Below are positions 10,772 to 20,725 of a DNA stretch of 46,131 bases, piece after piece. Position numbers and translations under genes: made by a program. The DNA comes from Saccoglossus kowalevskii (Eukaryota; Hemichordata; Enteropneusta; Harrimaniidae): positions 173,838 to 219,968 of the forward strand of contig NW_003124905.1 of assembly GCF_000003605.2 (NCBI RefSeq). The letters run 5' to 3'. The notes under the pieces are model-generated. The model was not told where the DNA came from and ran no database searches. It saw nothing but the letters and a program-made list of their open reading frames with translations. Numbering within the stretch: the stretch's first letter is position 1; every line of letters starts with the position of its first letter.

Positions 10772-13264
10772 CAAACGTGACATGGCTTCGTTACAGATGC
10801 ATAAGATTCATTACATGGGAGTGCTAAAACGATGACCAATTTGATGACTGGTTCAGAGTAGTGGAGAATGCCATAGACTTACTATACAAAGATAGGGGAC
10901 AGGGTGAGAAGGAGTCTGTTGCACAGTATGCAGTCACATTTGAAATGGACTTAGATGTTATCTATAAACAGGGTAGTATCGATAGAGATAAAGTCTACCC
11001 TTTGCTGAGTACTTTCTGGAAGGGATTGGAGTCTGGAAACGTTCATCCTGCTATTCGACCTTGTATCATTTAAATGATGAGTTAATGATGATGAGTTAGT
11101 CATTGTTGCTCATGCCGCAGACGAGGAACTTCGAGAGAGAAAGTGCCAGCGACATTCCTCGAACCAAGCCACATTGGGAACCACATCACAATAGTCAGAC
11201 GATGTTGAAGAGTGCTCCAAAGTGGTCAAGGCTGAACCAACAAAAGAGACGTTGCAGATTGCACATGCTCTCAAAATGCAGAATGACACAACGTTTGCTA
11301 CGCTGCTGACCCGGTTGGAACCCCTGGAAGCACGGGCACCCCTTACACAACAACACAACTGCCAGCTATCTTTCCCAATGATATAGGTACATCCATACTT
11401 GTCATGCCCCCTACAGTGCCGAAAGTATATAGACTGCAGAGAGGATGTTACGATTGTGGTGACACAACGCATTTTTTCAGAGACTTCCAAGAAGAACAAA
11501 ATCATATCTTTAAATGCCACAAATGACGTATGAATGACCATTATTCAAGGGGGTGCCTAAACTGAACAAGATGCCTCAATCTTACAGCACCATACCGAAT
11601 CTCAGAGCCACACAGCCAATGGCTAAGCCAACTCGAATGCTTTGTGTGGTGTCCGACCTGAACGTAATCCTGTCGGATCGCAAAGTAAGAGGATGTCTCA
11701 TCACGTATATGGATAAAACCCTTGCCAATTCAATACATGCCCATAGCCACTACCAGACAACTACAAATGAGAATACTGTGAGGACCGGTAGGGAAGGCGC
11801 TTGAAGAAGCATATCAGTAGATGGACACGAATCATAGTGCCTGATAGACACAGGCTCCAAAATCACCAAAAGCACTAAATGGTTCTATGACCAGAACTTC
11901 TCAAACATACTGTTGGAGACAGTTAGATGATGATCCGGTAGTACAGGGAGTCGGCGATGAACCTGTTCCACCCAGAACAGTTTATGTTCTGCAACAGAAA
12001 CTTGATGTACATGCGATTGTCATCCTGAACATTGAGTATACTGTACGTGTCTGTTACATTGGGCATCAATGTGCTGAAACCACATTTACTCGCAGTTGAA
12101 TCCCATCAAAATGATTGGTTCCAGGTGACAGTTTGTAGGTCCCAGCAGACATATTCTACTTGATTTCTGAATTTGGTATAGGACTGACGCACTAAACGCA
12201 GATGCTGAAGCTCTGAGTCACTGGCTGGGAAAAGGCTACACAACCACAAACAAACGATTCCACAGTAGATGAACTGGATAACACTAGATGTACGTGATAC
12301 AGAAGTTGTAACAGCAGTCTTACATAGTCGACTTTGCCCGATGGAACTGGAGTCATTCACCAGATTTATGCTCAAACAGTGGCTGTTGTACTCCCGGAGA
12401 GCAACACAGCATTACCCAACATGAACTGTAGGAAATGGAAACAGTTGCAGCAAGCCGATACGACAATTGGAGTTATCTACCAATATGTGCTAAGTGAAAT
12501 TCCACAAGATCAATACCACTGCACAAAGCAGAGAAGTATCAGCTGCATGCTATAGAAGAAATATTAGAGGAAATACCATTTTCGTAACAGTGGTTGACTC
12601 AAACGGTAGGACTATCTACCAGTTATATCTAACGCCAGAATACAATGGAGTGGCTATGGAAGCATTCCACGAGGAAGTTAGCCACCTTTGACAGGAAATA
12701 TTTCTGGAATTAGGGAGATGACGGTTCTCCTGGCCCGGGGTGACACGCGATGTGATAAGACATGTCTGCTAATGTGACAGATGCACATGGCGCAAAATCA
12801 CAGTCGAAAAAAGAGAAATCACGCCCATGATGTTACCACCATGTCGCTTCTTGAACTACTTTGTAACGATTTCCTGACGCTAGAAAGACATCTATGATAT
12901 AGCCGACAATTTTGACAGACAAATGGGAGCACCATGGGGTCCATCACTGTTTATGTCATAAAAACCTGAGGATGGAGGCAAAAAGCGCACCATACACAGA
13001 AACTTGTTAATGCCAGTAATGCTTTGCCACGAAATACACAAGAAAGACCCAGGAGAGTGCCTAGGGACCACCATAACCAATAACAATACAGAATGACTAC
13101 ACGCTTAACACAACATGCAAACCATTCCTCATCGAATTAAATCCCTGAGTCAGACATCATTTTTCTGTTAGAAGCAATCCTAGTACAACCAGCACATATA
13201 CTATGTTTCAATTGCAAGGAGAAATGCAAGTTGTGACATAACACAATACTGCACCTGATTTGAA
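10772..13264 (+). pseudogene. Ty3/gypsy-like gag-pol remnant, heavily deleted
   Basis: Order is gag, protease, RNase H tail, integrase ends. Gag: a frame from about 10828 (FDDWFRVVENA...ESVAQYAVTFEMDLD) runs to 11073. Two zinc-knuckle-like motifs follow at about 11444-11485 and 11514-11555. The first lacks its last Cys (Phe codon) and the second has a TGA where a Cys is expected. Protease: LIDTGSKIT at about 11841-11867. Reverse transcriptase is missing. An RNase H end-like stretch (ALNADAEALSHW) is at about 12182-12220. The integrase zinc-binding region is at 12660-12795 (HEEVSH, RFSWPGVTRDVIRHVC, CDRC). A pol C-terminal-like KRTIHRNLLMPV at 12987-13022 means the integrase core is deleted. 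Many stops and frameshifts make it inactive. Confidence 0.75.
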
Positions 13265-15604
13265 GGATATGCCCAGGGCAAAGACAAAGACCCAGTGTTT
13301 TTAAAACATTGGAGACCACTAACTCTTTTGTGCTGTGATGTCCGTATCCTTGCAAAATGTCTTTCTCTTCGTGTGAAACATGTGATTTCAGATATAATTA
13401 ATGAAGACCAAACTGGGTTCATTCATGGTCGTTTTATTGCAGACAATATTCGAAGGTTGCTGGAAATTATTGATACATATGAAAAAAATGATGAACCGGG
13501 ACTGGTCTTTATAGCTGATTTTGAAAAAGCATTTGATAAGTTGAGAAGGGATTTAATTATAAAAAGTTTAGAATATTTTAATTTTGGTCAATCATTTGTA
13601 ACCTGGGTGAAACTCATGTACCGGGATATTAGTAGCCGTATAATCAATAATGGTAATATTTCAATGCAGTTTGGTATCTCCTGTGGTGTTAGACAGGGTT
13701 GCCCCATGTCACCTTACTTGTTTATCATTTGTGTTGAGCTTTTGGCCAATAGAGTGAGACGCTGTGACAAAATTAAAGGTTTATATACAGGTCCCTTAGA
13801 GAATAAGATCTCTCAATATGCGGATGACACGAATTCCCCGACGTATCCTTCCCGCGAATTACTTAACTCGTTGCTAAGTATTTTGTCTAATTTTGAAATT
13901 ATTTCTGGGTTGAATCCAAATTATGATAAATGCAATGTCTTGAGGGTTGGGTCTATAAAAAATACAAACTTTACTATTGAAACATCTCATCCTGTAACCT
14001 GGGCTGACGGTTCTGTTGATATGCTTGGAATACATCTTCCAGAATCCTGTTGATTATTCACAAATAACTACATTGAATTTTAATTATCGCATTGAAAAAG
14101 TGGGAAAGTTGTTGCAGCCATGGAAGGGCATGGGTCTGACGGTATATGGTAAAATAACGATTATAAAATCTTTGGCGATTTCGCAATTTACTTACTTGTT
14201 TATGTCTCTTCCCTCCCCGGACGCGGCTTTTTAAAAAAAATATGATAATATAGTTTTCCAGTTTTTATGGGGAGGTAAACGTAATTGGGTTAAAAAAGAC
14301 GATGTCTACAAACCAAATGATAAAGGTGGCCTCAACCTAACCAATTTAAGAGAATTCAATGCTGCATTAAAAGCAGCTTGGATGCCGAGACTTTATTGTA
14401 ATACAAAATCTTTCTGTAGTGTATATTACAAAGCTATACTAGGTCAGTTTGGTGGTATTTTACTCTTCGCAAATTTAGAAAAAAAAGACCATAGTACTCT
14501 CGACCCATTACCTTCCGCTTTTTTGAAAGAAATTATTTATCCATGGCTGCAATATAACTATACTCCAACTGATGAAATAGATAACATTTTGCATGAAATA
14601 ATTTGGAACAATTCCAATGTGCGCATCAACAGGAACCCTATTGTATGGAAACAATTTATAGATGCTGGTATTATCTTTATCAATGATTTATTTTGTGAGA
14701 CTTGTACATTTATGAAATATGATGAATTTATTGTAAAGTTTGGTAAGTTATGTACACATCACGAGTATAATCAGTTGGTATCAGCCATTCCATCTACTTG
14801 GAAAAAACAAAGCCGAATAATGAAAAGATTTGGGTATGTATGCCAAATATGCGCAAAAAAACATGGTTAGCAGGTGATAAAATTAACAGAGATATTTACA
14901 CGTATTTATTGAATTTGTATAGTTCAAATGAAATCTCTTTGCATATTAAACATAATTGGCATGACATTCTTGACTGCAGCATTCCGTGGAAAATAGTGTT
15001 TTTGCTTCCTTACAGGATAACAATGGATCCCAAATTAAGATATTTTCAATACAAGCTTATTATGAAATTTTTGCCATCAAATCGGCTTCTTCACTCATAG
15101 AATATGATTGATGATCCTGTATGTACGTTTTGTAAGGAAGTAATAGAGGACTATTTTCATCTCTTCTGGGATTGCGTTTTTATTTCAAAATTCTGGTCAT
15201 GCGCACTACAGAGGTATCGTACTATAACACGTTCCAACATATCATTAAATGCAATGAAATGTATTCTTGGTGATGTCGAAGACCATGCCAATATATTATT
15301 TAATGCATTTCTCCTGATGGGTCGATACTACATCTATCGTTGTAAAATATTGGGAAATAGTATCAACATGAATTGTTTTAAGCTTTATATTAAATCTGTG
15401 TATACTGTTGAAAATCAAAGTGCATGTATGAACGGAAAGCAATCTGAGCTTGCAGAGAAGTGGGGTGCGTTTGTACAATACTTTTAAATATAACAACTAC
15501 TAGTTGTGAACTCTTTCTTCCATTGCCTGTACATGGGTATACTTTTTTTCTGTACAATGTCGTGTATTTATGTGGTTATCCTCTAAGAAATAAAAAAAAA
15601 AAAA
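13265..15604 (+). mobile_element. 5'-truncated L1/Tx1-like LINE inserted in the LTR element
   Basis: Non-LTR retrotransposon ORF2 remnant. It opens within the reverse transcriptase (VFLKHWRPLTLL, DQTGFIHGRFIADNIR), lacks the endonuclease domain, and ends in an A-run at 15592-15604 overlapping AATAAA. Catalytic motifs are present: FIADFEKAFD (A), GVRQGCPMSPYLF (B) and YADDTN (C). A C-terminal CCHC-like motif is at about 15122-15175 (CTFC...HLFWDC). Frames: 13295-14053, then a shift to 14016-14870 with an in-frame stop at 14232-14234, then a shift back to 14798-15487 with a stop at 15098-15100. Truncation at the 5' end and a 3' A-tail are the usual result of target-primed reverse transcription. 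Its identity is more intact than the host LTR element's, consistent with later insertion. Confidence 0.9.
13295..15487 (+). pseudogene. LINE ORF2 reverse transcriptase, C-terminal part, broken
   Basis: This is the coding part of the LINE above. Palm-domain motifs A to C fall in the first 760 bp without interruption. Downstream 'thumb' and connection sequence (for example LWGGKRNWVKKDD near 14264-14302 and GGLNLTNLREFNA near 14323-14362) continues across one in-frame stop. The final 127-codon frame holds the Cys-rich C-terminal motif. Two frameshifts and two in-frame stops mean no functional enzyme is made from this copy. Confidence 0.88.
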
Positions 15605-15636
15605 TTATCCTTTCAGTGAGATATTTTACACCGACT

Positions 15637-16078
15637 TATTAAGTATTTTGCTTTTATACAATTTTACATGAATATAATTGTTCTGTGTTTTCATGTGGTA
15701 GATCATTTAGTCAGTGTCAACAACAAAATAATTTAGGTGAAGTCAGTTTTATAAAGTTTCCACGTTATTACGCATTGATAGTAACAGAAGTAGTCCTGAA
15801 CTATTTCATTCCATGTACCCACTTATTCAAACATTGTTCAATGGATGCATTATCTTGTTCAATGTAACTGTTGCTATAGAAACGGAGTTAAATATTTGAG
15901 ACATATAAGCTGCTATCAGGAATTATTGCATCGTGTAATTTGCTATGTGCTCATCACTGACATTGTTAGATAACAAATAAACAACGCGTCCTGGCTTCTG
16001 TGGACTCTTGGCCAGTGTGTTAGGTGTGTCTGTGCATGTTTTATAGTTATTATCATTAGAATTACAGCGCCCTCTATG
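15637..16078 (+). mobile_element. 3' LTR of the Ty3/gypsy-like element (5' part lost)
   Basis: Direct-repeat partner of 10135-10771, ending in the same ATTACAGCGCCCTCTA. It starts about 33 bp after the LINE A-tail, so the LINE insertion or a later deletion removed the region between pol and the LTR. It carries about 140 bp near 15690-15820 not seen in the 5' copy. Confidence 0.6.
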
Positions 16079-16754
16079 TTCGCATCTGTTCTCAAGTCCA
16101 GAGCAACAGGATCATACCGAACAACCTCCAATAGCGCTTGCAGGCACCAGGCCGGCAAGAGGAAAGGAATAAAGAGAGAGGAAGAATGCCTTACTTGCTT
16201 ACCTTACCCACCTCGTTGCCACGCCCCGTGATAGCTCAGCGTTCTACAATGAACACAAGTTTCCAATTTTATCGTATAGGGTTGAGTTAGCAGCTGGTCT
16301 TTGTGATTAACAGCGTTCTGCACAACAAAGACGGCGGCACGAGATTCTGCATGGGGCGACATCTATTGCAAACGAAACTCTCCACGATCTCTATGTCTAA
16401 GTCGATGTTTACCAAGTTTGTCAAAATCGAGTTTGACGCCTGACTAGTCTTCTCGTTACAAGGCAGGATATTGCGTATGTTCATACACCATGTAAACCAT
16501 CGATCGTTTAATAGAAAAAGATTCAAAATAAAAGCAGAAAAGACATTGACAGCCCAAGCCCGGATTCGTATTACATAACTTTGTTTGGATTTCGCGGTCA
16601 CCCCTATATTTATTTTTTAAGAATTTTTCACCGGAATCGCAACAGACTGCAAGCAAGTCTAACCAGGGTTCTTCTCGCATAGAAGACGAGTGCACTGACT
16701 AACAATAACGAATATTAATAGGACAAAAGTAATTCCGAATATTAGCAGTGTCAT
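16079..16754. other. Intergenic stretch with a repeat related to 21090-21500
   Basis: No gene is supported. Segments near 16243-16360 and 16495-16575 match 21099-21215 and about 21225-21490 in the same orientation (CTACAATGAACACA[A/C]GTTT, then TTTATCGTATA, later CGGATTCGTATT). A 30-nt purine-only run lies near 16157-16187. Confidence 0.45.
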
Positions 16755-17745
16755 CTATTCCACTCCGATCGTTGCCCTTAAATTCTGTATATAATATTAT
16801 CAAGCTCCAGTTAGTAACATTGATTAACTATTGTTTCAAGCAATGCGATATTTGATTCAGAAATATGGGATGTAAGATATTATTGTTGTTATAAACTTAA
16901 GGGCAAGTAATGTGAAAACAAAAATAAGACCACACACCATTAACACGAATTGAGAACTGCATTTCGCCTGTTAAATTCTGCAATATTTCTATGATTTTAT
17001 TTGGTAACTAATATCTTGTCTCTGGGGGGGGGGCTGTGTCGTTATGCATTACAGAATGATCTGGTCCTGTAAATGCATAAACTTGAGTTTAATCAGTTAT
17101 CCCGCACAGAAACAAATGGAGATCGCTGCAAATACCAATGCAGTACACGAATGCCAACGCTGACTCTATCAATTACACTTTCCACACGAGCCAAAACCTA
17201 GTAATAATAGCACCATACCTTCAGTTTTGTTTAGGATAACTTCCGGTTACCTTCTTTCCTCGGAAAATTAAAAAAAAATACATCATTCAGTTCAAGTTGT
17301 TACTCCCGATAGTATGATGAATGAGCATGCGCATGACACAAGTTAACAGTTACTTGAACTTGCAACATATAATAGTGATCGTCGTGGAAACCGTCGTTTA
17401 CGAAAGGTATCTCAAAATAGCAAAAAAGTAGCAAACTAATTAATTGTTCAATATTTGTCTTATATTGTATTTATTGTATTAAATACATATCTAAACAACA
17501 ATCAAGTGGTTATGTATTATTAGAGGCTTAAATGAGCTCGTTTAAGTTTGCCGCAAATTCGCACAGGTGCGTTGTAATCACCCCTCTCAGATATTGGAAT
17601 TCAACACCGAGGCTCCGCCAATAGAGATAAGACCTGTACATTTATCGCTACATGCACAGTATAACTTGCTGAGAAATGTGACGTGTGAGCCTTTTCCCAA
17701 TAATTGTGCTGCATACAGTCGATAATAGTGCATTTAGTTCAACTA
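16755..17745 (-). repeat. Inverted segmental duplication, minus-strand copy
   Basis: The reverse complement matches 22680-23810 on the plus strand over almost 1 kb with indels. Landmarks on the minus strand in order are TTATCGACTGTATGCA, CTGTGCGAATTTGCG, GAGATACCTTTCGTAAACGA, GGTATGGT, GTAATTGATAGAG, TTTACAGGACCAGA, and TTTTTGTTTTCACA followed by CAAATATCGCATTGCT. It lies about 95 bp beyond the stop codon of gene B. A run of 10 G (plus strand, 17025-17034) is a local expansion. Confidence 0.8.
16857..16967 (-). other. Possible C-terminal exon ending in a hydrophobic segment (minus copy)
   Basis: After an acceptor-like TTTAACAG, an open frame reads AKCSSQFVLMVCG then LIFVFTLLALKFITTIISYI and ends PYF plus TGA. 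The plus-strand relative (to 23713) ends in a similar hydrophobic stretch and the same TGA. The two indels between the copies are 18 and 12 nt, both multiples of three. A hydrophobic stretch reaching the very C-terminus would fit a tail anchor or GPI signal. However, similarity continues unchanged past the stop, so coding selection is not proven. Confidence 0.3.
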
Positions 17746-17838
17746 AGGTAAATATTACGTCATGAAGTGACAATCTGCGTCTTTCCCGTCATGTAATAAT
17801 TATTAATTGTTGATTCCCAGTCCGATGTGATGGTATTA
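17746..17838. other. Short downstream region of gene B
   Basis: Presumed start of the gene B 3'UTR on the minus strand. AATAAA in minus sense (TTTATT on plus) occurs only further on, near 17470, inside the inverted duplication. Confidence 0.3.
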
Positions 17839-20412
17839 TCAAGCATTGCTTATTTCGACGTATCGTACATAACCACTAGCTTCTTTTGGCCCAAGGCTTA
17901 CCGTTCTTCCGGTCATGAAAGTTGGATGCATTGACTCGAATGGAACATTCCATTTAAAAGCTATTTTCGAAAAAGCTGGTTCTATGACAACGCTACCACC
18001 ATCTATTGCAATGCCATCTTCGTTGTAAATTTCATAGTCGACCATTAACGGTGGAGAAAAAGAGGGATCGACTCTACTTAATACAAATTCATAGCAGATA
18101 ACTGTCAATTGGCGATACGTTACCGCTACATCACCTGCAAATTAGCAGAAACACAGTTTAACATTGGCTGTATATTGGTAAATGAAATGAAATTGAATTG
18201 AATTGAATAACATTGTTGACGCGAATATCTTTTTGATTTGCAAAAACGTTGTGTTATATGTAGTGTATGGATGAATTGTGCGAAAAACATACACACAATA
18301 CGTATAAATACTTACAATTGTAATCTTCTATGGGTTTCGCCTATAGTCAGAAATATTAAAAGAACAGTATAATAATGACATACAAGTTTTACACAGTCTC
18401 AAAAAATATACTAGTTTTTTTTTTTTTTATAAAATTTTCGGTTTCGATCAAATATGTAATGTGTCTATTTGAGAGGCTTAACTGAATGTCGAACATATTT
18501 CTTGGAAATCGTTGTATTAACCAGTTTAGTTGATTTGGATTTATCGTGTTTGAAAAAAAGTTATTGACATGTGAAATAATATTAATTATATACATAGACT
18601 TAATTTTTTCTGTCTATTTGATTATTTTGCGTAAAATCCACAATCTTCAAATTGTATTATTATGGATCACTATAATTACTGCACATAAGAATAACATGCC
18701 ATATACTAAGCGTGGTGTAGTAAGATAACGCCCTCTTTGAGCAAAGTAAAAATGCATGAAGGTCTCCTTGGATCACACAAACGATATTTTAGTTAATGAA
18801 TATGTCACTGCCGTCAAAAGCCTACTGGTTATCATGCAATCAAATAATCAATATTATCAGTAAAGCAAATCAATATCTTTATATGCTACGTTATATTTGT
18901 TCTATATTAACCCTTTACTGAAATATGATGTGCCTGCATGGAACCATGGTTTATCAATTTAGAGCAAGTTCAAGAACATTCGTTGGGAATTATTTTACAT
19001 TCTAAGCAAACGACATCAAGAGATGTTTTAGCTTTACAATACAATATCGCTTGAATTTTTCAAGTCATTTTAAGCATTGGTTATCTAGTAGTAATATTTA
19101 CGAAACAGCTTTGTGTCTACAAAAGTGTGATTTAAATAAATTATTTTACCTACTTTGATGTTTACTTTGATTGGGGATTCTATAGTAATTATTATTGTTT
19201 GACATTTAACGATCGTGACCATTTTTATTTAGCGAAATCTGCATTTTTACATGTACTCCGTTCTCGAATGTGACTGTCGATGCTAGTGGCAATATGGTCA
19301 ATCATTCCTATTTTGTGTTTTAAATAGACCATGATATCCCTGACCTTTGGTGACATGGACTGAACAATGGAATATTGTCACTGTATTTACAATACGAAAA
19401 CGCTAATTTCACAAATATTTCTATGCTGGTTCCTACTGCTAAATCTATGCCTATTTGTTAATTAAAATGTTAGGTTTTCTCGTGAATGAATATTATATGC
19501 TAAATCCAGAAAGATGCCTTATACGTTTTCGAATTCGTTGAAGCCAAATAGGTTTATATTTGATGATTAATGTTACTGGTATTTTGTTCAACTGATGAAA
19601 TAAATGTATGCGAAGCGTTCTGTTCACAATGAAACGAACAAAAGGTCGTATTAACGACGTCATTTCACAGCGACACTGAGTGGTTCCATTATGCGTACTT
19701 CAGGACCGGCACAACGTTTTAATAAATAATAATAGTTGATGTGGGATATGCTGTCGAGCATGCGATTTGATTTGCTTATTTATAATTACAAAATAAAACT
19801 TAGGTTATGGAATATTAAATAGACTCATATTTATAGCAAAATGCTACTTTCGTATGTTAATATATTCGCATAAAATTGAGAATCTGCTCATTCCTTTAAT
19901 ATACAACTGAAATGGAATCGTCCGTGAATGTTGCAACACCCGTTCCAAAGTAAACAATATTAATACCCATCAACTGCCATAGATTTACGGATTTTGAATT
20001 GCTATGTGTTTGCTTTAATATATGTCCTCCCAAGGTAAACACATGTAGTGTTCCATTAACATTACACATTGATTTTATTAATAATCATTATTCTGTATTC
20101 AAGAAGAATCAATTATTAGGAATAAGATAATCAGTATAATATTCAATTATTTATTAATATTATCAAATGATAGCGAAAAATGATATATTATAGTCATTCA
20201 TAAATTCAGTACGGTAGTGTTGGATAATTTTAAGATCGTGTTCGTTACATAAAATGTATGTCACATTTACGGCTGACAATCAAGATAAACCCTCGACCAC
20301 ATGTTAGGTAATATAACTTATAATAGAAATGATCGTAATGTTATTTACGTACCTCTGATTCCATACACAGTGGAATTAGAGAGACACACATGGTGAGCAG
20401 AATATTCCACAT
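17839..20412 (-). CDS. Gene B: small secreted protein, tandem paralogue of gene A
   Basis: Coding exons on the minus strand are 20412-20353, 18340-18316 and 18134-17839, spliced to 126 aa. Exon one encodes signal peptide MWNILLTMCVSLIPLCMESE and ends at donor GTACGT. The microexon (AKPIEDYN plus one base) lies between CTGACTATAG and GTAAGTAT, both good splice sites. The last exon follows TTTGCAG and completes a split codon TGT (Cys29). It encodes DVAVTYRQL...CYEF...RVDPSFSPPLMVDYEIYN and ends YVRYVEISNA then TGA. Compared with gene A there is one codon fewer in the signal peptide and two fewer near residue 100. Two mature cysteines (29 and 42) could pair, while A has only one. The start codon is supported by an in-frame TGA just upstream within the same exon. 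The function is unknown to me. Confidence 0.84.
18316..18340 (-). other. 25-nt microexon of gene B
   Basis: It is flanked on the minus strand by acceptor CTGACTATAG and a strong donor GTAAGTAT. Length and phase (in 0, out 1) equal those of the gene A microexon at 7492-7516. It encodes AKPIEDYN and the first base of Cys29. Confidence 0.82.
18341..19557. other. Distal part of gene B intron 2
   Basis: No gene is seen. It includes a 15-nt poly-T run near 18415-18429 and other AT-rich unique sequence. Gene A has only about 150 bp at the equivalent place, so the intron lengths have diverged by about 1 kb here. Confidence 0.45.
19558..20108 (-). repeat. Intronic repeat element in gene B intron 2 (opposite orientation)
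   Basis: It is the reverse-complement match of 7669-8252. It abuts the conserved intron segment (from about 20110) that is in the same orientation in both genes. The element is therefore flipped relative to its host intron between the two paralogues. Confidence 0.7.
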
Positions 20413-20561
20413 GATAATTCAGATCTGCAAAGTAGAGAACAAAACACAATGAATTGACGTTAATCACCAATTTTCATAACAGTACTGCTGTGCAAGTTCA
20501 AATCAATATTCTATTTGACATTTTATGCAAACATAATGGTGTTACCAACGACTAAACTTAC

Positions 20562-20640
20562 ACGGCAAAAAAGTGTACACGCTCGCTAGCTGTCGAGTCT
20601 TGAGAGACGAATGGGTAATGTGAAAAGGTTCAAACTTGAC
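20562..20640 (-). other. 5'UTR exon of gene B (3' boundary defined)
   Basis: On the minus strand the donor GTAAGTTTAG begins at 20561 and the 137-nt intron ends TCTCTACTTTGCAG at 20425. The exon sequence CTCAAGACTCGACAGCTAGC resembles that of gene A. The start site is not defined; 20640 is an estimate. The coding exon begins ATCTGAATTATCATG, so the upstream exon is untranslated. Confidence 0.6.
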
Positions 20641-20725
20641 GATAATAATGATTAATATTTTTTAGTAAAGACAGATTTACATATATTACAATTTTAGTGC
20701 TTCCTGGTGACGTAAACACTTCAGC

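Larger units (their letters stand above)
17839..20725 (-). repeat. Tandem duplication block, copy B
   Basis: Same-orientation partner of 6924-9410. Conservation is highest in exons, splice sites, the short first intron and the region just upstream. Similarity ends abruptly at the upstream side near 20725. Confidence 0.8.
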
